Shown here in pieces: positions 50,094-59,113 of a stretch of DNA of 64,000 bases (position 1 is the first letter of the stretch; the number at the start of each line of letters is the position of its first letter). The position numbers and the translations under genes are program-made. The DNA comes from HK1 sp965221725. Lineage in GTDB: Bacteria > Pseudomonadota > Gammaproteobacteria > HK1. Location: the NCBI GenBank assembly GCA_965221725.1, contig OZ244909.1:3224001-3288000 (forward strand), in the 5' to 3' direction. The notes beneath the pieces were generated by a model. The model was given only the letters and a program-made list of their open reading frames with translations. It ran no database searches and had not been told where the DNA came from.

Positions 50094-51269
50094 TCAACCG
50101 CGCTCCACGCACATCGCGATCCCCATGCCGCCGCCGATGCACAGCGTCGCGAGGCCCTTCTTCGCGTCGCGGCGGCGCATCTCGTGGAGCAGGGTGGTCA
50201 GCACCCGCGCCCCGGAGGCGCCCACCGGGTGCCCGAGCGCGATGGCGCCACCGTTCACGTTGACCTTGCCGGTATCCCACCCGAGATCCTTGTTCACCGC
50301 ACATGCTTGCGCTGCGAATGCCTCGTTGGCCTCCACCAGGTCGAGATCGTCGGGGCTCCATCCCGCCTTTTCGAGCGCGCGGCGGCTGGCCGGAATCGGC
50401 CCGCTCCCCATGATCGAAGGGTCTACCCCCGCGGTCGCCCAGGAGACGATGCGGGCCAGGGGCTCGACGCCGCGCTTCTCGGCGTTCTCCCGGGTCATCA
50501 GCACCACCGCGGCGGCGCCGTCATTGATCCCGGAGGCATTGCCCGCGGTCACCGTCCCGTCCTTCGCGAACGCGGGCCGGAGCTTCGCGAGCGTCTCGAC
50601 GGTGGTGCCGGGCTTGGGATGCTCGTCGGTGTCGACGATGCTCTCGCCCCTTCGGGTCCGGATGGTGACCGGAACGATCTCCTCGGCGAACGTGCCCGCC
50701 TTCTGCGCCCGCTCGGCCTTTTCCTGCGACGCGGCGGCGAACGCATCCTGCTGATCCCGGGTGATCTGCCACCGCTCGGCCACGTTTTCCGCCGTGGTCC
50801 CCATGTGGTACCCGTTGAAGGCGTCGAAGAGTCCGTCGCGCAGCATGGTGTCGACGAACTCGGTGGTGCCCATCTTGGTCCCGTTGCGCAGGTGCACGCA
50901 GTGCGGGGCCTGGCTCATGCTCTCGTGCCCGCCCGCGACCACCACGTCGCTGTCGCCGACCCGGATCGCCTGGTAGCCGAGCGCCACCGTGCGCAGTCCG
51001 GACCCGCAGAGCTGGTTGATGCCGTAGGCGGTGCGCTCGACCGGAATCCCGGCGTTGACCGCAGCCTGTCGGGCCGGGTTCTGCCCCGCGCCGGCGGCCA
51101 GGATCTGCCCCATGACCACTTCGTCCACCTCTCCCGGCTCGACCGAGGCGCGACGCATCGCCTCCTCGATGGCAATCTGGCCGAGATAGTGCGCGGGCAC
51201 CGACGAAAGGCCGCCGTTGAACGCTCCGACGGGGGTGCGGGCGGCGGCGGCGATCACGACATCGTTCAT
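50094..51269 (-). CDS. phaA: acetyl-CoA acetyltransferase (beta-ketothiolase) PhaA
   Basis: Condenses two acetyl-CoA. 391 residues with the active-site Cys in 'YGINQLCGSGLRTVALG', 'GGHESMSQAPHC', the His in 'VNVNGGAIALGHPVGASGAR' and the C-terminal Cys in 'TLCIGGGMGIAMCVE'. ATG 51269 behind GCAGGAGTCAC. First gene of phaAB. Confidence 0.95.
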   Translation of the reverse strand: MNDVVIAAAARTPVGAFNGGLSSVPAHYLGQIAIEEAMRRASVEPGEVDEVVMGQILAAGAGQNPARQAAVNAGIPVERTAYGINQLCGSGLRTVALGYQAIRVGDSDVVVAGGHESMSQAPHCVHLRNGTKMGTTEFVDTMLRDGLFDAFNGYHMGTTAENVAERWQITRDQQDAFAAASQEKAERAQKAGTFAEEIVPVTIRTRRGESIVDTDEHPKPGTTVETLAKLRPAFAKDGTVTAGNASGINDGAAAVVLMTRENAEKRGVEPLARIVSWATAGVDPSIMGSGPIPASRRALEKAGWSPDDLDLVEANEAFAAQACAVNKDLGWDTGKVNVNGGAIALGHPVGASGARVLTTLLHEMRRRDAKKGLATLCIGGGMGIAMCVERG

Positions 51270-51343
51270 TGTTGGGTGACTCCTGCGGAAAATGTTTTCC
51301 GCGTCGATGGACAGGACACTAAGTTGCAGGTTGCCGACCTGGA

Positions 51344-51569
51344 CCGAAAAATTCACCGATTTGCGGCTGCGGACGCGGATCTGGCTGTTTTCGCTGCGTT
51401 GAACATGGCCGGAGTGCTCGATGCCGCTTGGCGAGCTTGCTCCTCACCGTCAAGTACGCCTGCGCGCCCGGACTCGCGGTCGCCTTGCGAAACCATACGA
51501 GGCTTGCCCCGCAGGCCGCCGCCCGACCATCCCGGCGCCCTCGCTTCGCGAATCGGTGAAGTTTTCGGG
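51344..51569 (+). repeat. long inverted-repeat element, AAATTTCACCGATTC type (family B')
   Basis: 226 bp between CCGAAAAATTCACCGATTTG and the complement of CCGAAAACTTCACCGATTCG. Its interior shares GGCTGCGGACGCGGATCTGG, GCTCGATG and CAAGTACGCCTGCGCGCCCG with the 175-bp family, but has about 50 extra bp. It lies between divergent phaA and the 103-residue gene. Confidence 0.75.
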
Positions 51570-51586
51570 TCGGGTGAGTATTGTAG

Positions 51587-51898
51587 ATGGACCTTGTGCA
51601 ACGCACCAAACCCGATATCGGCCGATACCGAGTGAACCGCATGCACGCAAGAGATTACACGCTGCGCGAGATCGACGAACGCTTGGGTCTTCGCAAGGGG
51701 AGCGCGTTTCGCGCGTTCAAGCGGCAGCGACACCTGCTCAGGGAAAACATCGACTTCACGGTGCTGCCGGCGCACACCGCGCGGACCGAGATCGAGCGCC
51801 TCCGGGCGCAAGGACGGATCTACCGCTCCAGCATCAACGTGGTCATCCTCGCCGAATCGGGGTTCAAGCGGGTAAGAGCCGCGCTCGACGAAGACTGA
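51587..51898 (+). CDS. small conserved-looking protein with helix-turn-helix-like start (103 aa)
   Basis: Not recognised as a named family. 'HARDYTLREIDERLGLRKGS' followed by 'AFRAFKRQRHLLRENIDFTV' reads like a short helix-turn-helix with a basic recognition helix, and 'GRIYRSSINVVILAESGFKR' forms a beta-rich end. ATG 51587; an internal ATG at 51641 would keep the helix-turn-helix. Codon use is normal for the window. Transcriptional or DNA-binding role is only a guess. Confidence 0.55.
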   Translation: MDLVQRTKPDIGRYRVNRMHARDYTLREIDERLGLRKGSAFRAFKRQRHLLRENIDFTVLPAHTARTEIERLRAQGRIYRSSINVVILAESGFKRVRAALDED

Positions 51899-51920
51899 CA
51901 GGGGCGGCGGCGCCCGCTGC

Positions 51921-52424
51921 CTATTCGAGCGCAAGCAGGCGGTCCAGGGCGAGGCGGGAGTCCGGGGTCACGGGCTCGACCTCGCCGGCGGTGATCGCCT
52001 CGACGGTGTGGAACGCCACCCTCTCCACCTCCTCGGCCTGGAGCATGAACGGCCCTTCGTGGACGCAGGTGAACACCCGCCCGAAGCAGCGGTTGCGCTC
52101 GTCCTCGTAGTAGAAGTCGAACTTCGACTCGAGGGCCGTGTCGCGGATCCCGAGTTCCTCCTGCGCCTCGCGCTTCGCGCTCTCCTCGTACGACTCGCCG
52201 GCCGCGACGACCCCGCCCGCCGCGAGGTCGTAGTAGCTCGGATACATGTCCTTGATCGCGGTACGGCGCTGCACGAGCACTCGTCCCACGCGGTCGAAGA
52301 CGAAGATGTAGGTCGCGCGATGCGGCAGGTTCTCGCTGCGCACGCGGTGGCGCGGCACCTCCGCCACCGGACGGTTCTCGTCGTCGACAACCATGACGAT
52401 TTCCTGACTGGACAAGGCGGGCAT
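51921..52424 (-). CDS. Nudix hydrolase, YfcD-like
   Basis: 167 residues. A Nudix box with the right spacing is visible from 'GGVVAAGESYEESAKR' into 'EAQEELGI' (G-x5-E-x7-REUxEExGU). The front part 'RHRVRSENLPHRATYIFVFD' and 'GRVLVQRRTAIKDMYPSYYD' matches the YfcD/isopentenyl-diphosphate-isomerase-like subgroup. ATG 52424 behind GGCAGGAGC. Substrate unknown. Confidence 0.9.
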   Translation of the reverse strand: MPALSSQEIVMVVDDENRPVAEVPRHRVRSENLPHRATYIFVFDRVGRVLVQRRTAIKDMYPSYYDLAAGGVVAAGESYEESAKREAQEELGIRDTALESKFDFYYEDERNRCFGRVFTCVHEGPFMLQAEEVERVAFHTVEAITAGEVEPVTPDSRLALDRLLALE

Positions 52425-52647
52425 CGCAACGTTGCTCCTGCCGGACGGTTCGGGAGTCCGGTGCGCCGGAGAGTATCCCGTTTCCGGGCGGTCGGTGGTC
52501 GAATGCTTCGAAAACACTTGGGGGGTGAGGGACTTCACGAGGAAGACGCTCACGCGTCCCCGCCTCTGCCAGCTCCATCCTGCCACGGCAGCGACAGTGC
52601 CGGCATCGCCTGACCTCCTGCCAGCCCGACCGCCAAATGTTTGAACG

Positions 52648-52676
52648 TTGTCAACAGGCCTTGACGCGGCTACAAT
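52648..52676 (+). promoter_or_regulatory. sigma-70-type promoter of the fic gene
   Basis: TTGTCA, 17 bp, TACAAT: near-consensus hexamers with ideal spacing. The transcript should start around 52682-52684, only a few bases before the first in-frame ATG (52689). Confidence 0.75.
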
Positions 52677-52688
52677 GCCGACACGTCG

Positions 52689-54155
52689 ATGGGGAGTGGA
52701 GTCGTATCCTTGCAGTGGCAACCCATTTCGGACTACGAGGTAGACCCTGCGGAACTGGCTGACAGGGAGCTGCGCGCTCTTTCGGATGTCTGGATGGACC
52801 GCCGGGAAATGCTCGTTGAATCCGACGATGTCACGGAATTTACCGAGCGACTCAAGCGCGAATGGGCGATAGAGACGGGCCTCATCGAGCGGCTGTACAC
52901 GTTGGATCGCGGCATTACGGAGTTGATGATCGAGCACGGCGTGAACGCGGCCCTCATTCCCCACAGCGAGGGAGAGAATCCCATGCAGATCGCGGCGATG
53001 ATCGGCGACCAGCAGGATGCCATCGAGAGTGTTTTCGCGTTTGTCAGGGGTGATCGCCGACTTTCCACGGGCTACGTGAAGGAGCTGCACAGCCTGTTTA
53101 CCCGGAATCAGGAGTTCGTCGAAGCTCGAGATCAGTTCGGATGCAAAGCCCGGGTGCCGCTGATTCATGGGGACTACAAACAGCAGCCGAACAACCCGAC
53201 GCGCCCCGATGGAACGGTCCACCACTACTGCCCTCCCGAACACGTCGCCTCCGAGATGGACCGCCTGATGGAGCTTCACATCGCCCATCATGCCGCCCCG
53301 CCCGAGGTCGAGGCCGCGTGGCTTCATCACCGTTTCGCACAGATCCATCCCTTTCAGGACGGCAATGGACGTATTGCGAGAGCCCTCGCCACCCTTGTGT
53401 TCGTGAAGGCCGGCTGGTTGCCATTGGTCGTACGCGACGGTGATCGCAAGAAGTACATCGACGCTCTCGAATCGGCCGATGGCGGCGACTTGAAGCCACT
53501 GGTCTCGTTCTTTTCGAGTCTGCAACGCGGGGAGTTCATCCGGGCCATCGGCATCACCCGAGACATCGAGCAGGCGGGCCGCGTCGATGCACGTATCGAG
53601 GCCATCCGGCAGCGGATAGCGCAGCGGCGGGACGCCTTGGAGAAGGAATGGCAAGCAGCCGTGTCCACAGCGCGCCAACTGCACGCGGTCGCCAGGGGGA
53701 GACTGGACGAAATCAGCTCCTCCCTGCAGGAGGCGATGAAGGATCACGCCGAGTTCAGCTTCTTCGTTGACGAAGAAGAGGACGAAGGCGGCCGGAGCCA
53801 CTACTTCAAACGCCAGATTGTCTCGACGGCGAGAAAGCTGCGTTACTTCGCGAATACCAGGCACTACCGCTCATGGACCCGTCTGGTTACGAGGGATGGG
53901 AATCAGGGCAACATCCTGATTGCGTTCCACTGCATCGGGCATGAATTTCAGGGGGTCCTGGCGTGCTCGGGCACCTGGTTTCTCCGGGTTCGGACCGAAG
54001 ATGGTGGCTTCGAAACCGCCGGTGAAGCGGTTCTTGGCGACGAAATCTTTCAGATCAACTACAGGGAGGACGCGGAGGATGTCCGGATCCGCTTCACGGA
54101 CTGGCTTGAGCGGGTGATCGAGCGCGGACTCGCCCTCTGGGAGTCGGATCTCTGA
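52689..54155 (+). CDS. Fic domain protein (probable AMP transferase)
   Basis: 488 residues. The Fic active site is intact in 'HPFQDGNGRIARALATLVFV' (HxFxxGNGRxxR form; about residues 220-232). Upstream 'GITELMIEHGVN' may be an inhibitory helix with the family's IEG/IEH-type glutamate. A long helical region (about 300-380) and a C-terminal domain follow. Two starts are possible: ATG 52689, almost at the promoter start site, or TTG 52710 about 9 bp after GGGGAGTGGAG. Fic enzymes usually AMPylate proteins; the target is unknown. Less GC-rich than neighbours. Confidence 0.88.
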   Translation: MGSGVVSLQWQPISDYEVDPAELADRELRALSDVWMDRREMLVESDDVTEFTERLKREWAIETGLIERLYTLDRGITELMIEHGVNAALIPHSEGENPMQIAAMIGDQQDAIESVFAFVRGDRRLSTGYVKELHSLFTRNQEFVEARDQFGCKARVPLIHGDYKQQPNNPTRPDGTVHHYCPPEHVASEMDRLMELHIAHHAAPPEVEAAWLHHRFAQIHPFQDGNGRIARALATLVFVKAGWLPLVVRDGDRKKYIDALESADGGDLKPLVSFFSSLQRGEFIRAIGITRDIEQAGRVDARIEAIRQRIAQRRDALEKEWQAAVSTARQLHAVARGRLDEISSSLQEAMKDHAEFSFFVDEEEDEGGRSHYFKRQIVSTARKLRYFANTRHYRSWTRLVTRDGNQGNILIAFHCIGHEFQGVLACSGTWFLRVRTEDGGFETAGEAVLGDEIFQINYREDAEDVRIRFTDWLERVIERGLALWESDL

Positions 54156-54273
54156 TCCGTGCCGCTCCTTCCCGAGCGTCCTCCGGAGAGTGGTAGCGAC
54201 CGGTGTCGCCTCACCAGCGAATCACGCCTCGGGTAGTCCGGAAGTGGCATGGAAGCCGGGGTTTCGTCAGGAT

Positions 54274-54408
54274 TCATTTTCGGATCTCTCCCACGGCTTC
54301 ATGGACAGGATCGCAGCAATGCGGTGGGCGGTATCGGTGAAGTGCTGTACTTTCCCGGAGCGGAGGGGGCGACTGATCGATCCATACCGAAGTGTCCGCG
54401 AGGATCAT
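54274..54408 (-). pseudogene. vapC-like toxin remnant
   Basis: The start MILADTSVWID is the classic PIN-domain VapC opening with the first catalytic aspartate. The following 33 residues are unrelated and reach a stop at 54274, so almost all of the PIN domain is gone. The ATG overlaps the stop of the preceding antitoxin-like gene (ATGA at 54405-54408), the usual vapBC arrangement. Nothing further is recognised in 54156-54273. Confidence 0.6.
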
Positions 54409-54551
54409 TTCCGGATCTCGCTCTTCCTGCGCGGGATGTACTCGAGGTCCGGCATGCTGCCGCCAGCGAGGATCAGGCTCCGCGCCGCTTTCGCCCGGAC
54501 TTCTTTCAGGGAATCACCCGCCGCGTGCTCGAATTCGTTGTTCAAGATCAT
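54405..54551 (-). pseudogene. vapB-like antitoxin remnant
   Basis: 48 codons from ATG 54551 (AGGGTGAG upstream). The end 'ARSLILAGGSMPDLEYIPRR' matches the C-terminal tail of VapB antitoxins (…LAxLGGSxPxLxxxPRR), while the DNA-binding N-terminal ribbon is missing or replaced. Together with the broken vapC it looks like a dead toxin-antitoxin module. An open frame extends to 54617 but adds no similarity. Confidence 0.5.
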
Positions 54552-54644
54552 ATCCAACTCACCCTGAAGCACTACGAGCAGCCGATTATTCGGCAGATGT
54601 TCGGGGACCGAGTACAACCCGCGGGTCCGGTTGGCGGAGCCACG

Positions 54645-55715
54645 TCACCCCCGAAGCGTTACCCCCAGGCCCGGGGCGTCGAGGGTGCGCATCACGCCAT
54701 CCTCCAGCCGGAAGCCGCCGTCGGCCACGTCGCGGGCAAGGTCGAGGCTGCCGTCGAGGTCGAGGTAGCGCGTCGCCGGCGAGGAGAAGGCGGCGTGCAG
54801 CGCGGCGGAAATGCTTACCACGCTCTCGTCCATGCAGCCCCACATGAGTTCGACCCCGGCGGTCTCGGCGATGGCGGCGATGTGCCTGGCGGTGTGGACC
54901 CCACCGCACTTCATCAGCTTGATGTTGAAGATCCCGCAGGCCCGGGGTGGCTGCACGAGCGTGAGCGCGTTGGCCGGATCGAGGAGCGTCTCGTCCGCCG
55001 CGAGTCGGTCCTTGACCGCATCGGGCAGGGCCCGCATCGCGTCGATGTCGGCCGCCTTCATCGGCTGCTCAAGGAACTCGATGTCGAGCGCCGCCGTTTC
55101 CTCCACGAACCGCGAGACCTCGCCCGCGGAATAGCCCTGGTTCGGATCGACCCGGATCACCGTCCCCGCGCCGGCAAAATCGCGCAACCGCCGGAGCCGG
55201 TCGATGTCGTCGTCGAGCGCATGGCCGAGCTTGACCTTGAGCACGCTGAACCCGCGGCCGAGGTACTCCCCCGCCTCCTCCACGGTGGCGGCGACGTCCT
55301 TGATCCCGATGGTGATCGACGTCGGGAGCGCCGCGTGGGCGCGTCCGAGCGCGTCGGCGAGCGGCACCCCGAGCTGCTTCGCCCAGAGATCGTGCAGCGC
55401 GATGTCGACCGCGGCCCGGGCGGCGGGGGCGCCGGGGAAGCGTTCGCGCAGTTCCCGGCAGAGCGCGGTCAGCTCGTGGACGTGGCGTCCGACGAGCCAC
55501 TGCAGCGCCGATTCGGCCAGTGCGGCATCGCATGCATCCCGGGTCTCCCCGGTTACGAATTCCTCCGGCGACGCGCCGCCGAGCCCGATCGACCCGTCGG
55601 TGGTCTCGATGCGGACGATGCCGTTGCGCACCGAATCGACGGTCCGGAACGCGATGGTGTAGGGGCGAGAGAGCTCGAAATGCTCGGTCCAGGTGCTGAT
55701 GCGTCGAATCTTCAT
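54645..55715 (-). CDS. dgcA: dipeptide epimerase (L-Ala-D/L-Glu epimerase type, enolase superfamily)
   Basis: 356 residues. Muconate-lactonizing subgroup: 'RPYTIAFRTVDSVRNGIVRI', catalytic lysines in 'FSVLKVKLG', metal ligands in 'VIRVDPNQGY', 'IEFLEQP' and 'LAADETLL', and the C-terminal lysine in 'FNIKLMKCGG'. 'WGCMDESVVSISAALHAAFS' is typical of L-Ala-D/L-Glu epimerases. It would act in murein peptide recycling; other dipeptide or N-acyl amino acid epimerisation is possible. ATG 55715 with GGAGAGC. Confidence 0.88.
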   Translation of the reverse strand: MKIRRISTWTEHFELSRPYTIAFRTVDSVRNGIVRIETTDGSIGLGGASPEEFVTGETRDACDAALAESALQWLVGRHVHELTALCRELRERFPGAPAARAAVDIALHDLWAKQLGVPLADALGRAHAALPTSITIGIKDVAATVEEAGEYLGRGFSVLKVKLGHALDDDIDRLRRLRDFAGAGTVIRVDPNQGYSAGEVSRFVEETAALDIEFLEQPMKAADIDAMRALPDAVKDRLAADETLLDPANALTLVQPPRACGIFNIKLMKCGGVHTARHIAAIAETAGVELMWGCMDESVVSISAALHAAFSSPATRYLDLDGSLDLARDVADGGFRLEDGVMRTLDAPGLGVTLRG

Positions 55716-56114
55716 CGATGCTCTCCGGTGCGCGGGAGGAACGGTGGCGCCGCCCACGGCGCGGTGGGCGCAAGGGAGTCCCGATCGTCCTCGGGCCCTG
55801 GCCCGATCGCTCCGAGGCCGACGGCCCGATCGCTCCGAAACCGCCGCCCCGATCGCTTCGAGGCCGCTGGCCCACTGTAGAGTGATCCTCGGCGCGTTTC
55901 CGCCCCGCGTCGACCGCCATTGCGATCCCATTCCCGGCCGAAGACCGGGAGGACACTTCAGCGGTATTCTTGCCAAGGACCGGCGGGGTCGTCCATGCAC
56001 GATGCGATGCATGATGCGATCGAAACCGGTTCCGGTCGGAGCCGCCCGCACGGTTCCGCCGCCGGGAGCCGGCGAGTACCGGGCACTGGGGCCAACGGGA
56101 GCGACTGCCCGACC

Positions 56115-56879
56115 ATGTTCCGATTTCTCAGGACCGAACCGGCCGCCGCCTTCACCGATACCGCCTGGCATTCGGTGCGACGCTCGTTGCCTCTCCTGGC
56201 TACCCTGGCCGAGCCCGATGCGGCGCGGGTGCGTTCGCTGGTCGAAGCGTTCCTGCGGACGAAATCGCTCGAGGGGGCGGACGGTTTCGAGCTGGACGAG
56301 GAGGCGCGTGTGGTGGTGGCCGCTCAGGCGTGTGTCCCGATCCTGGAACTCGGCATGGAAGCGTATGCCGGCTGGCGCTCGGTGATCGTCTATCCCGGCG
56401 GGTTCGTCTCGCGCGGCACGTCGGTCGACGAGGCCGGAGTCGAGCACCAGTGGGAGGAGCCGCGCAGCGGCGAGTCCTGGTCCCACGGGCCGGTGGTCCT
56501 GTCCTGGGAAGACGTCGCGGCGTCAGGCCATCTCGAGGGCTACAACGTCGTCATCCACGAGATGGCGCACAAGCTCGACATGCTCGATGGCGACTCCAAT
56601 GGCTTTCCGCCCCTGCACGCCGGCATGGACGGAGCGCGCTGGTACCGCGTCTTCAGCGAGGCGTTCGAGGATCTGTGCGTCCGGGTCGACGCCGGGGAGG
56701 AGACCGACATCGACGACTACGCCACCGAGGGGCCGGATGAGTTCTTCGCAGTCGCGAGCGAATACTTCTTCGAGGCGCCGGAAGTGCTCGACGAGTGCTA
56801 TCCGCAGGTCTACGCCGAGCTGCGCGCGTTCTATCGTCAGCATCCGCTGGAACGCATCACCGCGGCGTACCACCGTTGA
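56115..56879 (+). CDS. mtfA: MtfA-like zinc-dependent peptidase
   Basis: 254 residues. M90-type metallopeptidase with the HExxH zinc site in 'YNVVIHEMAHKLDMLDGDSN' and the downstream glutamate in 'DEFFAVASEYFFEAPEVL'. 'SVIVYPGGFVSRG' and 'WSHGPVVLSWEDV' are also conserved. In E. coli MtfA binds Mlc and modulates glucose PTS expression. ATG 56115 is the family start. No operon partner. Confidence 0.9.
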   Translation: MFRFLRTEPAAAFTDTAWHSVRRSLPLLATLAEPDAARVRSLVEAFLRTKSLEGADGFELDEEARVVVAAQACVPILELGMEAYAGWRSVIVYPGGFVSRGTSVDEAGVEHQWEEPRSGESWSHGPVVLSWEDVAASGHLEGYNVVIHEMAHKLDMLDGDSNGFPPLHAGMDGARWYRVFSEAFEDLCVRVDAGEETDIDDYATEGPDEFFAVASEYFFEAPEVLDECYPQVYAELRAFYRQHPLERITAAYHR

Positions 56880-57020
56880 GCGGACGCGGACGCCGTCCTT
56901 CGTCGGGCCAGCGGCGCGATCGGGAGACGGGCAGTGGACTTTCCCGATTCCGGCCCGCGGCGGCGCGACGCCGCGTGTTCGCTGCCCGTCATGCGCAAGG
57001 CCCGCTCCGGCACACTGCTC

Positions 57021-57125
57021 GTAGATTTCACCGATTCACGAAGCGAGGGCGCGTAGAGGTGGCCGTATTACGCGGCGAAGACCGTCAGATCCGTGCTCGT
57101 GGCCGTAAATCGGTGAATCTTCCGC
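57021..57125 (+). repeat. inverted-repeat element, AAATTTCACCGATTC type, downstream of phoU
   Basis: AGATTTCACCGATTCACGAA at the left and the complement of GAAGATTCACCGATTTACGG at the right, 105 bp in total, starting 6 bp beyond the phoU stop side. The rest of 56880-57020 shows nothing. Confidence 0.65.
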
Positions 57126-57131
57126 GCCGGC

Positions 57132-57848
57132 TCACCGGTCCAGCTCTTCGGTGTCGATCGACTCCGGGCTGACGTGCCGCACATCCTTGCCCTTCACCAG
57201 AAAGACCACGTACTCGGCAATGTTCTTGGAATGGTCGCCGATCCGCTCGAGTGATTTGACGATGAACGTCACGTTGATGATGTGCCCGACGTTGCGGGCA
57301 TCTTCCATGATGTACGTGGACAGGCGGCGGAGCGCCGCCTGGAACTCGCTGTCGAGTTCGGTGTCGCCGCAGGCGACCTGAATCGCCTTGTCCACATCGA
57401 GCCGGGCCAGCGCGTCGAGCACATCGTGCAGCATCCGGGTGGCGAGCGTCGACATGCGGAACGCGTCGCTGAGCAGGAGGGGGCCGGGCGGCGGGGTGTC
57501 GGAGCCGTGGATGTCGAGGGCCATGCGGGCGATGCGTTCGGCCTCGTCGCCGATGCGCTCCAGATCCGTCACCGTCTTGCCGAGCGAGAGGATCATGCGC
57601 AGATCCTTGCCCACCGGCTGGCGCAGCGCCAGAAGGTTGACGATCTGCTCTTCGGCCTGCACGTCGAGGAAGTTCACGACGTGGTCGCGGGCGACCACGT
57701 TGCGGGCGACTTCCGAATCCGCCTCGCGCAGAGCGTGCATCGCTTTCGCGATCTGGTCCTCGACCAGGCCGCCCATGCGCAGCACGATGCCGTTGAGGTC
57801 CGCGAGCTCCTGGTCGAAGCGCCGGAAGATGTGCTCTTCGGAGCTCAT
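57132..57848 (-). CDS. phoU: phosphate signalling protein PhoU
   Basis: 238 residues, two three-helix bundles with the metal-binding E/DxxxD repeats ('ERIGDEAERIA' and 'ERIGDHSKNIAEYVVF'). Links the Pst transporter to the PhoR kinase and keeps the Pho regulon off when phosphate is plentiful. ATG 57848; follows pstB by 56 bp as the last gene of pstSCAB-phoU. Confidence 0.95.
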   Translation of the reverse strand: MSSEEHIFRRFDQELADLNGIVLRMGGLVEDQIAKAMHALREADSEVARNVVARDHVVNFLDVQAEEQIVNLLALRQPVGKDLRMILSLGKTVTDLERIGDEAERIARMALDIHGSDTPPPGPLLLSDAFRMSTLATRMLHDVLDALARLDVDKAIQVACGDTELDSEFQAALRRLSTYIMEDARNVGHIINVTFIVKSLERIGDHSKNIAEYVVFLVKGKDVRHVSPESIDTEELDR

Positions 57849-57904
57849 GGTGTGCGCCCCCGTATCTTCGGTGTGCGTCTTCGGTGTCCGGCGTCGGCCG
57901 GGGT

Positions 57905-58846
57905 TCAGCCGAACCGGCCGGTGATGTAGTCCTCGGTGAGCTTGTGGCGGGGATTGGTGAAGATGTGGTTCGTCTCCCCGACCTCGATGAGCCGGCCGAG
58001 GTGGAAGTACGCCGTGCGCTGCGAGACGCGGGCCGCCTGCTGCATCGAGTGGGTCACGATCACGATGGTGTAGTTCGCCCGGAGTTCGTCGATCAGCTCC
58101 TCGATGCGCGCGGTCGCGATAGGGTCGAGGGCGGAGCAGGGCTCGTCCATCAGGATCACCTCGGGACTGACTGCGATGGCCCGGGCGATGCACAGGCGCT
58201 GCTGCTGGCCACCGGACAGCCCGGTGCCGGGCTGTTCGAGCCGATCCTTGACTTCATCCCACAGCCCGGCCTTCTGCAGGCTGCGCTCCACGATCGCATC
58301 GGTCTCGCGCCGGCCGTCCACCAGACCGTGAATCCGCGGCCCGTAGGCGACGTTGTCGTAGATGGATTTCGGGAACGGATTGGGCTTCTGGAACACCATG
58401 CCGACCCGGGCGCGAAGCTGCACGACATCGAGGCGGGGGTCGTGGATATCCTCGCCGTCGAGCCTGATGCGGCCCGTGACCCGGCAGATGTCGATGGTGT
58501 CGTTCATGCGGTTGAGACAGCGCAGGAACGTCGACTTGCCGCAACCCGAGGGCCCGATCATGGCCAGGACCTCATTGCTGCCGATGTCGAGGCTGACGTG
58601 CTCGATCCCCATCTTGTCCCCGTACATCACGCCGACGTTGCGCGAGGTCATGCGCGGGTGCTCGACCGTGACCTCGCCGACCGTCTCGATGTCGTCCGGC
58701 ACCGGTTCGAGCCCCGGTTCGGGCAAGGGCTCGGGCCCCGGCTCGGGCAAGGGCTCGGACCCGGGCCCGGTCATTGCCAACCGCCCGGCCGGCGGTGGGA
58801 CCGGGGCCGGCCCGGGAGTGGACATCCGTTCGGCGGTCACATTCAT
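57905..58846 (-). CDS. pstB: phosphate ABC transporter ATPase PstB with a repeat-bearing N-terminal extension
   Basis: 313 residues. Walker A 'GPSGCGKSTFLRCLNRMND', 'GMVFQKPNPFPKSIYDNVAY', signature 'LSGGQQQRLCIARAI', Walker B 'VILMDEPCSALDPIA', switch His in 'VTHSMQQA'. The conserved start (usually about residue 1-10) is at about residue 60 here; the first ~55 residues are Pro/Glu/Gly-rich with PLPEPG units. ATG 58846 has a strong AGGAG site, so the extension is probably translated. Gap to pstA contains a 175-bp repeat. Confidence 0.93.
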   Translation of the reverse strand: MNVTAERMSTPGPAPVPPPAGRLAMTGPGSEPLPEPGPEPLPEPGLEPVPDDIETVGEVTVEHPRMTSRNVGVMYGDKMGIEHVSLDIGSNEVLAMIGPSGCGKSTFLRCLNRMNDTIDICRVTGRIRLDGEDIHDPRLDVVQLRARVGMVFQKPNPFPKSIYDNVAYGPRIHGLVDGRRETDAIVERSLQKAGLWDEVKDRLEQPGTGLSGGQQQRLCIARAIAVSPEVILMDEPCSALDPIATARIEELIDELRANYTIVIVTHSMQQAARVSQRTAYFHLGRLIEVGETNHIFTNPRHKLTEDYITGRFG

Positions 58847-58931
58847 CTGCGTCTCCTGAAGTGGCTGATTGCGGTGTTCCGGACGCAGCCCCGGCCCGAC
58901 GGACAACCGGGGTACGTTCTCTCGATCCTGG

Positions 58932-59106
58932 CCCGCATTTCTCACCAGGTCACGGCTGCGGACACGGAGATGACTGCATTGGCCACGTTGAGCGCGGCCC
59001 GGGTGCTCGACGTACTGTCAAGTACGCCTGCGCGCCCGGACTCGCGTTCGCCTTGCCAATCCAGCCCTCTCCGCGCCCCCGCTCGCAACCTGGCGAGAAA
59101 TGCGGG
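58932..59106 (+). repeat. 175-bp inverted-repeat element, family B, in the pstA-pstB gap
   Basis: Ends CCCGCATTTCTCACCAGGTC and the complement of CCCGCATTTCTCGCCAGGTT. Same length and interior as the copy at 61951-62125 and the same outer sequence as the IS1380-type element at 25200-26976. It fills almost the whole 267-bp gap between pstA and pstB without touching either gene. Confidence 0.88.
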
Positions 59107-59113
59107 CCAGTGG

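Noticed and set aside
58928..59110. Target duplication around the family-B copy in the pstA-pstB gap
   Set aside because: The flanking 4-mers are CTGG and CCAG, complementary rather than identical, so a duplication is not supported here, unlike the TTAG pair at 61947/62126.
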